DNA of 64,000 bases from Microbacteriaceae bacterium. Lineage in GTDB: Bacteria > Actinomycetota > Actinomycetes > Actinomycetales > Microbacteriaceae. Position 1 is the stretch's first letter. The number at the start of each line of letters is the position of its first letter. Position numbers and translations under genes: made by a program. The stretch spans positions 124,001 to 188,000 of the forward strand of contig SCRE01000021.1 of NCBI GenBank assembly GCA_004297935.1. Reading direction: 5' to 3'. The notes beneath the pieces were generated by a model, which saw nothing but the letters and a program-made list of their open reading frames with translations, did no database searches and was not told the DNA's origin. Below, one piece after another: positions 17,601 to 29,600 of this stretch.

Positions 17601-20600
17601 TCGTGTCGTTCTGCCCGCCGCCGTAGATCACGTCGTTGGCGGGACCGCCGTAGATGAACGCGTCGCCGCTCTCGGCGTGGATCTCGCTGCCCCGCTGCTG
17701 GCACGGCTGCAGGAGTTGCTGGGCGAGCGTCTCAGTGCAGGCCAGCGGCGTGCCGCCGATGTCGCCGACACCGTTGCTCGCCGCACTGCCGGTGACCAGA
17801 GGACCGGCCTGGCCGGCCAGGTCGGGGCCGCCCGGCGTGTAGTCGAGCAGCGTGACCGCGCGCGGGATGATCCGCTCCGTGGCGGTGGGGTATCCGTAGA
17901 GGTCGTAGTTGAAGGTGAGGTAGCCGATCGGCGACATCACGCCGGCGGCGGGCGCCTGACCGACCGTGCCGGACGTGCCGACCAGGCGGATCACGTCACC
18001 GTTGTTCGCCACGATCACGTTGGAGTCGTGCGCGTGACCGTTCGGGTTGGTCATGCACTGGTTGTTCGCGTAGAGGATGCCGTCGCCGCAGTCTTCGCGG
18101 CCGGCGTGGTTGCCGGACTCGCCGAAGATCAGGTTCGAGCCGCTGGCGCGTTCGCTCGGCAGGCTCAGGCTGAACAGGTCGGAGTTGCCGCCGATGATGT
18201 CATTCTGGCCCTGGTTGGCGAAGATCGTGTTGTCGCCGCGGCCGCCCTCCACGTACGACTCGCCGTAGGCGGCCACGGTGCCGCTGTCGCCGGAGACCAG
18301 GCCGGCGCACTGCGCCGGGTCGCCCGTCACGGTGATGGTGTCGCCGTCGATCGCCGTGACGACGCCGGCCGGGAAGCCGTCGACCGTCACGGTCTGGCCC
18401 AGTGCGAAGCCGAGGTCGGCCCAGTACTGCCCGGTGCCATCAAGCAAATCGGGAAGCGTGATAGTGTGCGGCCCGAAGGTGAGGGTGCCGGTGAACGAGT
18501 AGTCGAGTGCGGGCACGTCGTCCAGCGACGGGTTGATCAGCAGCGCGTTGCTCGAGTCGCGGCAGGCGCCGACCCGGTCGCCCAAGTAGAAGCCGCGGAA
18601 TGCGCAGGTGGCGGCGCCGCCGAACACACTGCCGACCGACGGAGATCCGTCGGACGGGTTCAGCCCGCCCGGGTCGGTGATGTCGATGGAACCGTGCGCC
18701 TGGATGATGTTGTCGTTGCTCTCGCCGAAGATCCATGCGTTGCCCGGGCCGCCCGCGATGTAGTCGGCGCCCTTGTACGCGGAGTCCTGCAGGTCGGATG
18801 GCACCGGCGAGCCGAGCGGCGCGGATAACGTAATGCCGTCCGGACCGCCGGCCGCCGACAGGAATACGCCCCACCAGGCCATCCCGGTCGGGTCGAGACG
18901 CTGAGCTCCGTCGTTCTCGGATGCCCCGATGTTCGGCGTGCTCGTGCTGTACAGCTGGCTGCCGGTCAGCGTCTGGAACCGTGGGTTCGTGAAGTCGAAG
19001 CTGACCCCGAGCAACGACGTGATGCCCGACGACGTGATCGCAGCCGGGATGCTCGCGCCGGATACGGTGAGCATGACGGTGAGCGTGCTCGCGGTCACCC
19101 CGGTGATCGTCCAGGACGGCGCTCTGCTGATCTCCGACATCGTGCTGATCTCCGACGTCGTGCCGATCTCCAGCGTCATGCCGACGTGGAAGCCGTCGGC
19201 GATGAACGAGCCGCCGTCTGTGCGCGTGATCGTGTTCGCGGTCGAGGCGAACGCGCCTGTGACGGTGTTGCTCGCCCGGGACAGCCGCACGCTGCCGCCG
19301 ATGATCAGGTTCTGGCCGGGGCCGCCCTGCAGGTTGTTCTCGCCGTCGCCGCCGATGAGCACGTTGTCGCCGCCTGAGCCGTACAGCGTCGCGTCGCCGT
19401 GGTTCTGTGGAGCCGTCGAGGCGAGCGACAGGATGTCGCCGGTCGTCTGCAGCGTCTCGATGCGGCTGTCGCCGAACGCCGTCGCGCCGCTCGGCGCGCA
19501 GTACTCGCTGTTGGACACGGCACCGGTGGGCCGGCAGTAGCCGTAGGCGGGGCCGACGGTGACGGCATCCGTGACGCTCTGGCCGTACGCGAGACCGATC
19601 GGGTTGCGGGAGAGCGTCGCGACGGTGCCGTCGGCGCTGACCGCGACGATGACCGTTCCGTCGGAGAGGTAACCGGCGGCATCCGTCACCGCGAGGCCGA
19701 CGTCGCTGGGCAGGAAGCACGCCGTGCTGCAGGTCAGGGTCGCCTGGCCGTTCAGCGCGCCGCCGGCGGGTGCGTTCGCCTGCAGCGTGCCGGTGACGGA
19801 GCGGGCTTGGTCGAGTGCGCCGACCGTGGCCGTCGTCGTGTCCTGCGTCACGACGCCCATCGCGCCGAAGATGACGTTGTTGTAGTCGCCGTACCTGTCG
19901 GTGGTCGTCTCGCCGCTGCCGGGCGCGTCGCCGAAGATGGTGTCGTTGCCGGCCGCCGTGCATCCGGTGGCCACGGCGGCGGAGAACGAGCAGGACAGCA
20001 GCGGATCGGCGTTCGGGTACACGCTGGTGTTCGCGGTCGGGAAGCTGATGGTGCGGGTGATGATGTCGACGTTGATGCCGTCGGTGCCCAGCAGCAGGTT
20101 GTCGCCGCGTTCGCCGTAGATCGTGTTGTTGCCCGACCCGCCCGCGATGATGTCGGATGCCTGGCTGCCATAGATGGTGTTGTCACCGGGGCCGGCGTAG
20201 ATGACCACGCCGATGCTCGGGAGTTGCCCGTTCGGCACTGCTGCGAAGTCGGCGCTCGCGTCGATCACGTTGTTGCCGGTGTGGGCGAACGGGTCGGCGA
20301 CCGGGAAGATGAACACCGGCGTGCCGTTGCCCGGCTGGTTCGGGAACGGCTTGGTGCCGAACACCCGCGCGGACGGCACGCTCGGGTCGCCGCTGTACCA
20401 GGTGCCGTCCTGCGAGGTGCTGCCGTAGACGACGAGCGGCGACTGCGCATACCCGATCGCGGTGACGCCGGTGAGGGTCGCGGTCGCTCCGACGGCGGTC
20501 AGCGCGGGGCCCGACAGGGTCAGAGTGCTCGCGGTGACGGCCGTCACCGTCCAGCCGGCGGTGCCGTTCAGCTGCAGTGCCATGCCGAACGCGAACCCGG

Positions 20601-23600
20601 CGGCCAGCCACGATCCGCCGTCCGTACGCGTCAGGGTGCTCACCGCGGGCGCGGTGGCGGTCGGCGCGGTCGTCGTGTTCTCGGTGAACGTGCCGTATGC
20701 CTCCGGCGGCCCGAAGCCGACGATGGTCGCGCCGGTCAGCGTGCCGGGCGACGTGCCGAGAATCAGGGCGGGTCCGCCGAGCGTCAGCGTGCTCGCGGTG
20801 ACCGACTCGACGATCCAGTTCGGCACGCCGTCGATCGACAGCTTCATCGTCGGGTAGAAGCCGCTGGTGAGCCACGACCCGCCGTCGCTGCGGGTGATCG
20901 TGTTCACGGTCGCGGTGAACGTGCCGGTCGCGGTGCGGCTGACGTCCTCGGGGCCGGGCCCGCCCCCGCCGGTGATGGTGATGTCGTTGCCGCCCAGCCG
21001 TACCGGGTTCGCGCCGGCGGTCGCGGAGTACACGGAGACCGTCGCGACGCACGTTCCGGGAACGCTGGTGCAGGCGAGGGGGTTCGGAACACCGGTGACC
21101 GTGAGCACGTCGTCGGTCGGGCCGCCGATGGCGGTGATCACACCGACGGAGACGCCGTCGACGACGACGTGCTGCCCGACGGCGAACCCGAGTTCGCGCC
21201 ACGACCGCAGGTCGCTGCGGGTGATCGTGTGGTCGGTGAAGGTGAAACCGCCGTGCGAGGTCGTGACCGGGTCGAAGACGGCGACGGTGCCGGACACGGC
21301 GGAGCCGACGGCGGGCGCTCCGGTCACGCCGGTCAGGCCGGTGAACGTGAGGGTGGCGCCGTTCAGGCCGGTGATCAGGCCGAACGGCATCCCATTCCAG
21401 AGCAGCTGTTGGCCGACAGCGAACTCGTAGTCGCTCCAGTCCTGGCCGTCGGAGCGCGTGATGGTGTCCGAGGTGATCGCGAAGCTGCCGGTGACCTGCA
21501 GGACGCTCGCGCCACCGCCCTGCACCAGAGTCAGCCCGCCCTGCACGAAGGTGGTGCCCGGCGTTCCATCCTCGTTCGTGTACGGACCGGGCACGAGCGA
21601 GCTGGTGATGGTCAGGTGGTCGTTGCCCTGGCCCATCATGAAGTTGAACACCTGGATGGTGGACAGGCCGGCGTTGGTCTGCACGTTGCCGTGCGCATCC
21701 ACGGTGATCGAACCGAAGCTGATGCCGCTGGGGAAGACCGACGGCTCGCCGAAGGTGGGATGCGTCGGGTCACCGGGCACGTACCCCTTGTGCCCGCTGA
21801 AGTCGACCCCCGGCCCCATGCCGAAGCCGGTCAGCGCCGTCGAGCTCAGGCAGTCGCCCGGGTTCGCGCCGGTGCAGGCGCCTCCCGCCAGGTTGTCCTG
21901 CTGCGAGCCGTCGTCGAAGACGTTCAGCACATTCACCTGCTGCGACTCCGGCGGCTGGGTGCCGATGCCGAACGGGGCGGCGTTGGACTCGCCGGGGAGC
22001 ATCACCGGCAGCTGGAGCCCGGCGTAGCTGGTGTCGGTCGGACCGCCCTCGACGGCCAGCGGGCCGCGGATGTTCGACAGCAGATGCGGCTGCTTCGGGA
22101 ACTCGAGCAGGTGGGTGTTGGCGACAGTGAAGTACGGGTCAGCCAGCACAGGAACAGCCACCGGCACATACCAGTTCGTCGAAGTGAACGTGACCTCCGG
22201 CGCCCACTCGATGAGCGACACCGACGCGGTGCCCGTGCCGGAGAACGGCAGCACGCCGACGCTCTCTGCGCCGGTGGCCGGATCGATCACCCCCGCGCTC
22301 ACCGTGAGCACGTCGACCCGACCCGAGGTGGTACCGCTCAACGAGAGGATCTTGAACAGCGGACCGGTTCCGTTGATCTGGAAGAGCTGGCCGGCGAGGA
22401 ATCCGTCATCCAGCCAGCTGGACCCGTCGGCCCTGGTCAGCGTTCCGATGCAGTTGCCGTTCACCACCTCGGCGCAGGCGTTGTAGCTGACGCTGCCCGT
22501 GAACATCCCGTTGTTGACGATGCGCGAGATCGTGACCCCGGTGAACGTCCCCGACGCCGGAGTGCTGCCGCAGTTCGCGATGATCAGCTTGGTGGCGGTC
22601 AGGCTCTGGATCGTGCACGTGGTGGCCGTCGCGTAGCTGCCCCCGGAGACGGTGATCCGCTGGCCGGCCGCGAATCCGTCGGTGATGAAGCTGCCCAGCT
22701 CGGACCCGGCCGATTCGGCGATCGAGGTCGGCGTGACGGTCGCGTTGCCGGTGAACAGCGCCTTCGTGGTGGGCGCCCCGATCGACTGGATGCTGATGCG
22801 CCCACCCGCCGGAACGACGGTCTGGCCGTCGCCGATGAGCGCGACCGTGACCGGCTGGGTCGGCGCCGTCGTCAGCCGCACCGTGTATCCGGACCCCGGT
22901 CCGGGCGTGTCGCAGGCGGCATCCCCGCACTTGGTGACGACCATGCCGGTCGGCGTCTGCACCACGGCGCCCGGCGTCGAGTCGTTGAGCACCAGGATGT
23001 CGGTCTGGTCGTTGGCGGTCGACACGCCGTTGTAGTTCGGATCGCTGGAGGCTGCGACAGCGGTCAGGTACGTGTTGTGCGGGTCGGAGAGAGCGAACCA
23101 GGTGGCTGCAGAGGCCTGGACGACCACGGGCACGTTCCAGTTCGTCTGGTCGAACGTGATCGTGTAGCTGCCGGCGTGGGTGCCGTCGGGGTTGTGCACG
23201 ACGGCGAACCGGCTGTCGCTGCTCGACAGGACGACGCGCGGGTCGCTCGGCGTGATCGTGACGGTGACCGTGGCAGAGGGCGCGCTGTTCAGGGTGACCC
23301 CGTAGTAGCCGTCGATGGCGGTGAGTGCGTTGCCGCTGCCGCCGAGAATGGTGTTGCTGGCGTTGCGTGCCGGCAGCACGAACGCGATCGGCCCGCTGCT
23401 CGCTGCGACGGCCCGGGACAGCCTCACGGTGGTCGAGTCGATGACGGCGAGGATGATCGTGCCCGGCTGGATGAACGCGCCGCCGTCGGCCTCCATGATC
23501 GGCCGGCCCACGTCGCTGCTGTTGAACGCTGCGGTGGCCGACGTGAAGGTCGTCGTGCCGTTGCTGTGACCGTCGGTGTACACGGCGAACGAGACGAGCC

Positions 23601-26600
23601 GGCCGGGAAGGGCGAAGCCGATGCCGGATGCGTTCGCCACGGCGTTGGAGAGCAGGACGGTCGTCGAGTTGATGATCTGGAGGATCACCGTGTTCGCCGG
23701 GATGGCGGTTCCGCCGTCGATCTCCACGAGCTGCTGACCGAGGTCGGACAGCGTGAAGTGCGCGGAAGCGGAGGTGAACGTGGCGCTGCCGTTGCCCGTG
23801 CCGTCGGAGAACGACGACGGCGGGGTGACCCGGCTTGGCAGGGAGAACACGATGCCGGTGCCGGTGCCGACCGTGGTGGAGAGCGGGGTGGAGAGCGTTG
23901 CACTGGAGCCGTTCGCCGACACCGCGACGATCGTGGTTCCGGCTGGGATGAACCCGAGGCCGTCGATCTCCACGATCTGCTGGCCGACGTCGCCCTGCAC
24001 GAAGGTGGCCGTCGCCGACGTGATGGTCGTGCCGGTGGTCGCACCGTCGTGGTAGATGCCCGGCGTGTTGTCGTTGCCGAGGTTGGTCACGCCGATGCCC
24101 GGTGTTCCGGGGTCGATCTTGGTGACCTCGACGTTGCGCACGACGGCGTTGGCGTAGAACGGGTCGGCGGAGAGCACGGAGTGGCTGAGCTCGTACACCC
24201 GCGTGCCGTCGGCGAGCGTGTCGTTGATCGCGCCGGCCCAGACGAGCTGCGGGACCTGCCAGTTCGTGGGAGTGAAGACGAGCACGACCGCCCGCACCGG
24301 AACATCCACCCACTGTCCGTCGATCAGGATGTGCCGGTAGAAGTCGGAGTTCGCCGTGGTCGTGCCCGAGTTCGGGATGCCGCCCAGCCCGGTCGTGGCC
24401 AGCAGGACCGAGTCGCCGTACGGGTCGCCGATGCGGTTGGCGAGGATGTCCGGCTCGGCCGTGACCGTGATGTACACGGTCGAGGTGGGCGCGCGAGCCA
24501 GTCGCACCGAGTACGAGTCGATGGTGCCGATCGGCGGAGAGGTCGTGTTGTCGCCCGTCTCGCGCACAACGGTGCCGCCGGCGTGCTCCGTGATGAGCAC
24601 GGCGCCCTGGCTCGCCTGCGCGACCGACAGGCTGACGCCCGGGATGACGAGGTCTTTGTACAGTTCGTCCTGGGTCAGGGTGGCGTGGTTGATCACGGCG
24701 CTGGTGCCGTTGATGTCCTGCGAGAACACGTCGCCGACGACGTCGCCCGCGACGTTGATCTGGTTGCTGCCGAGACCGCCGATGACCCGCACCGCGACGC
24801 CCGGCGGGGTAGAGAGCACGTCGATGGTGTCGTCGCCCTCGAGCGCGTCCACCTCGATGACCTGGATGTTGCGGTAGCTCACCGACATCCCGGCACCATA
24901 GACGCCCTGGTCGGTGACCACGATGTGGTCGGCGAACTCGGTGCCCAGGATGACCAGCTTGTTGAAGCCGGTACCGCCGTCGACGGAGACCGGCGCGTTC
25001 ATGTTGTATTCGACCTGGTTGTTGCCGGCACCGGTGACCACCTTGGTGTCGGCCGCGGTGGAGAAGCCGTTCGTGGTGACCGGGATGGGCAGGCAGTTCG
25101 GAGCTTCGATCGTGACGCAGCCGCCTGGCAGGATGATGTTGCCGTACGCATCCGTCTTGGCCAGGGCGAAGCCGCGCACGATGAACAGGTTGTTGCCGCC
25201 GTCGCCCTCCAGGTGCACGACGGCCTGGTTGCTGTAGACGATGAACGTGTTGTTGCCGGTGCCGCCCTGGGCGACCAGCGGTGAGCTGGTGCCGCGGGAG
25301 AGCCAGCCGCGGGTGGTGGCCACGGTGGCCACGTCGAACACGTTCTCGGATGCCAGGTCGCCGGAGACGCCGAACGTTCCGGGCGTCGGGGTCGCGGTCG
25401 CGGTGCGCCGCTCGCCGTAGAGCTGCCCGATCTGGAACTGGTTGTCGCCGGATCCGCCGTCGAGGTAGGTGGGGGCCGCATTGTCGTCGACGGCGAAGTA
25501 GTCGTTGCCGCCCAGCGAGTACACGTGCAGGCCGCCGTTGGTGGCGCTGTCGTAGTTGATGCGCTCGACGCCGAACACGCAGTTGGTTCCCGGCGTGTCC
25601 TGGCACGGCGCCGTGGTCATCGTGCCACCGAGGCTCGCCTGCGTGCCCGCCAGGTCCGAGTGCAGCAGCGCCACGAAGCCCGAGCCGGCGGAGTACGGAT
25701 CACCCGATCCGGTCGGGTTCGCACCGGTGCCCTGGTAGAGCGACGGACGGGACGCGGTCTCGCCGGGGATGCCTGCCGGGGTGCCGCGCAGCAGGAAGAT
25801 GTCGTTGGTCGAGTAGTCCTTGCTCGTTGCCGGGTCGATGCCGGTGCTGTTCGGCGCGCCCGCCGTGTAGGTGTCATACCCGTAGATATTGAGGGTGTCG
25901 GTGCCGTCGGTCGGCGCGTGCGTGCCGAGCACGTTGATCTCGTAGTTGTTGGCCGTGAACTGGCTGCCGCTGGTGAAGATGTCGTAGACGTTGTCGCCGG
26001 ACTGGCCATCGAGGGTGAGGCTGTCACCCAGGGCCACGTCGCTGCTTGCCGCGGTGCTGCCCAGCGGAACCATGGTCTGCAGCCGGTTGACCACGAAGGT
26101 GTCGGCGCAGCCGGTCGCGCAGACTGCTCCTGTTCCGTCGCCGACCGGGGCGAACTGGCCGGCCGCGGTCGGCTGGGAGCTGCCGTAGGCGCGGGTCTCG
26201 GTGCCCAGATCGGTGCGGTCGAAGACGATGAGGTCGGCGTTGGTGTTGCCGAACACCCGGGTGAGCCCGCCGATGCCGTTCGCCGCGCCGATCGCGCCCG
26301 GAAGGTCGCCGGTGGCGGGCTGCCCGCTGCGCAGCACGATCACCGTGCCATCGTTCGGGTTCGGGAAGCCGGGGACGGCGCACACGCCGGCGGCGGCGCC
26401 CGTGCAGTCACCGTAGACGTCGATGTTGCCGGTGGTCTTGGCCGGCAGGTTCGGGTCGGTTGCGGCGCTGCCCGGGCCGGTCGTCGTCGAGTAGGCGAGC
26501 ATCTGACTGCTCGGGTCGGTGACGATGTCGTCGGCCGAGCGCAACGTGATGTTGCCGCTCGTGAGCACGACGCCCGTCACGCTCACGACGCCCGCTTCGA

Positions 26601-29600
26601 TCAGGCCCTGCGGCACCTGCTGCACGGTGTTCTCGGCCGGGAGCGTGCTGCCGGAGTGCAGGAGCAGGATGTCGTTGCCGTCGGAGCCGGTCGTGCCGTC
26701 GATGCTCGCCTCGAGCGTGGTGAGCCGCACGTCGTGGCTTCCCGTCACGGTGCCGGGATGCTCGCCCGCGTGCGCGAGCAGCACATCCAGCGGCCCCTGC
26801 GTCTCGGTGATGAAGATGCTGCCGTCGGCCTGCGCTGCGAGGTCGCAGTTCGCGGTGACCGCACGCTGCGCATCCGTCGCGTTCTGGTAGTTCGCACCCT
26901 GGTAGGCCAAGGTGTACGTGCTCACGCAGGCGGAACCGTTCGACGAGTTGATCTTCAGGTCGTTCGAGCCGTCGGCCGCGCCGATGCTGCCGCCGAGCGC
27001 GACGAGGTCGATGGTGTTGCCGATGACATCCGCTGCCGGGGAGAAGGTCTGGGTGCCGCTGCCGGCCGAGGTCAGTGCGATCGGGTTCGGGTCGGTGCTG
27101 CAGGAGGTGTCGTTGCACCAGAAGCCGGCCGAACCCGTTCCTGCCAGGCTCGACGACAGTTCGAACGTGGTGGCTCCGGTGGCGATCACGTAGTAGACGC
27201 CGCCGGCGACGAGTCCGCCGATCGCCGCGCCGGAGGTCGTATACACGACCTGCTGACCCGTGGTGAATCCACTGGCGCCGGCCGCGGTGATGGTCGATCC
27301 CGCGGCCGAGGCTACGGTGACGACCGGAACGGTCTGGTAGGCCACCGACTGGCCGTCGGTGATGGAGCCGGCGTCGGTGGTGAGCGTGATGTCGGCGCAC
27401 GTGGCCGCACTGGCCGCATAGCAGGTGGTGACGGCGCCGACATGCAGGTCGCCGACGGTCTGCGTGATCCGGATGACGCCGGGGGCGAACGCGTTCAGCA
27501 CGCCGAACGGCTGCGGCTCGTTCGGTGTCGTGACGGCACCCACCGTCGTGCTGCCGGCGTCGGCCGCGTTGTAGTACGAGGAGACGATCTCGACGAAGTT
27601 GTCGTCCGCGCCGATGGCGCCGGTCTGCGCGGTGAGCGTGACGTTCACGCCGATGACCTCGGGGGTCGGCGTGGCTTGATCATGACCGGGGAACGGCGGG
27701 ATGGCCGTGCCGCCCGCCGGAGCCGGCACCGGGGCATCCACGATGGAGTGCGGCGCGGTCAGGGTCACCGTGTCGTAGAAGGACTTGATCTCGCCGGCCC
27801 GGAGGTCGCCCGGGTTGGCGGTGGTGCCGGCGAAGGTCTGTGCGCTCTCGGTCCAGGTGACGAAGCCGTTGGTGTGGGTGTTGAGGTTGCCCGTCTGCTC
27901 GACGTCGGTGGTGCCCTCGACGTTGATGCGTTCGTCCGCCGGGTAGCCGGTCTGGGCATCCGTGAGACCCGTGCCCGCGGTGTCCTGGGTGTGCGTCGCG
28001 TCAGCGGCGTCGACGGTGATCGAGCCGGTGGGGGTGGCGCCGCCTGCGTCGAGCAGGCTGAAGTCGTACGTGCTCGCGATGTATTGCGGGTCGCTGGCGA
28101 ATGCCCCTTCTTCGAGCGCCAGCGGGTTCACGCCGTCCGGCTGGTAGAAGACGTGGTAGTACGGAGGGCTTCGTGCCCCGTTCGTCTGGTCGACTTCGAT
28201 TCCGACGCCCGTGCCGGTGCCGCTCTCGTATACGGAGGTCTGCAGGCGCAGCACGAGGTCGTCCCCGGCCACCAGGTGACCGATCTTGAACAGGTACGGG
28301 GCGGTGGGTGCCTCGGAGATCGACGAGTCGCGCAGCAGGTTCAGCAGGTCGAGGAACAGGTTGCCACCCGCGGTCGCGGTGATCTTCTCGGGGTGGCCGA
28401 GCCAGCTGACCAGGTCGGTGTTCAGGTACGCACCGCTCGATCCGACATCGGTGCCGGCCAGCAGCACGAGGATGTTCGTCTGAACGAGGTCGTGGTGCGG
28501 GCACGCGTTGAACGTGTTCGGCGCGTTCGCCGGTACCGAGCCACAGCCGGCGATGCCCGCGTCGTAGCTGCTGTCCACTCCGCGGTCGCCTGAGGAGAAG
28601 ATCGGGCCGTACAGGCTCGTGATGTCCGTCTCGCCGATCGGGTTCGTGATGGTGCCGTTGATGAGCAGCACCGGACCGGAGCTGTTGTCGTTCGTGACGG
28701 TGACCAGGCTCGGCGAGACCACCTCGTTGATCTTGAACGTCAGGCTGACCTTGCCGGACGGCGCGGTGAGCGTGACCTTCGGGTGGTCCTTCGTGTTGAT
28801 CACGTCGATGTTGTCGATCACCAGTTCCCGGGTGGAGTGGTTGATGATCGTGACGGAGTCCCAGTTGTCCCGCCAGGTGAAGGTGCCCCAGTAGTGCGGG
28901 CCGATGCACGGCTGGCCGGTGGTGCGGATGTCGCAGGTCGTCGTGCTGCCTTGCAGGGTTCCGCTGCACGGCGGGTTGCCGCTGCCGCCTACGCACGAGC
29001 CGCCGTCGATCGCGCCGTTGAACGACTGCATCAGGATGTCGCCGCTGTTCGTGTTGATCAGGTCATCGACCTCGATCGGACCGGTCCCGCTGAGGTCGCC
29101 CGGCGCCGGGTTGTGCACACCGTTGACGGTGATGTTCACCGCGGTGGTCACCGTGCCGTCAGTGCCGATCACCAGGGTCGGCGCCGGCCCGGAATTGACC
29201 ACGACGTCGGAGTTCCAGTGCGCCACCTGGTTCTGCGTCGTGTTGTCGGTGTTGACGCAGGCGGTCGACAGGTCGGAACTGCACTGGTCGTCCGCCTGAA
29301 CGAACAGCGTGAGCGCCGGGTCGGTGGTGGCGGAGAACAGCGGGCTGGCGAGCGCCGGGTCGTTGGTGTTGACGCCCTCGATGATGCGCGGGCCGACGTA
29401 CACGACGACGCCCTGATGCCCGGACGCTGTGTCGTCGAGCGTGGCCGAGGTGCCGCCCTTGTTGATCGACGGTCCGATGCCGTAGAACGCGGCGTGCCGG
29501 TGGATGTCGTAGCTGCCGGCGTCATGGTAGGCGCGCACATCCACCCCGTGCGTACCGGTGATCGACGACGACGTGGTGGAGTCGCCGTCCAGCAGTGCGG

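Noticed and set aside
19399-25284. Long plus-strand reading frames (for example 19399-25284, 40945-45546, 15499-18828) opposite the giant gene
   Set aside because: They are antisense shadows of a high-GC coding sequence: their translations are Arg/His/Gly/Asp-rich with no domains and they lack ribosome sites. The minus-strand frame has coherent domains throughout.
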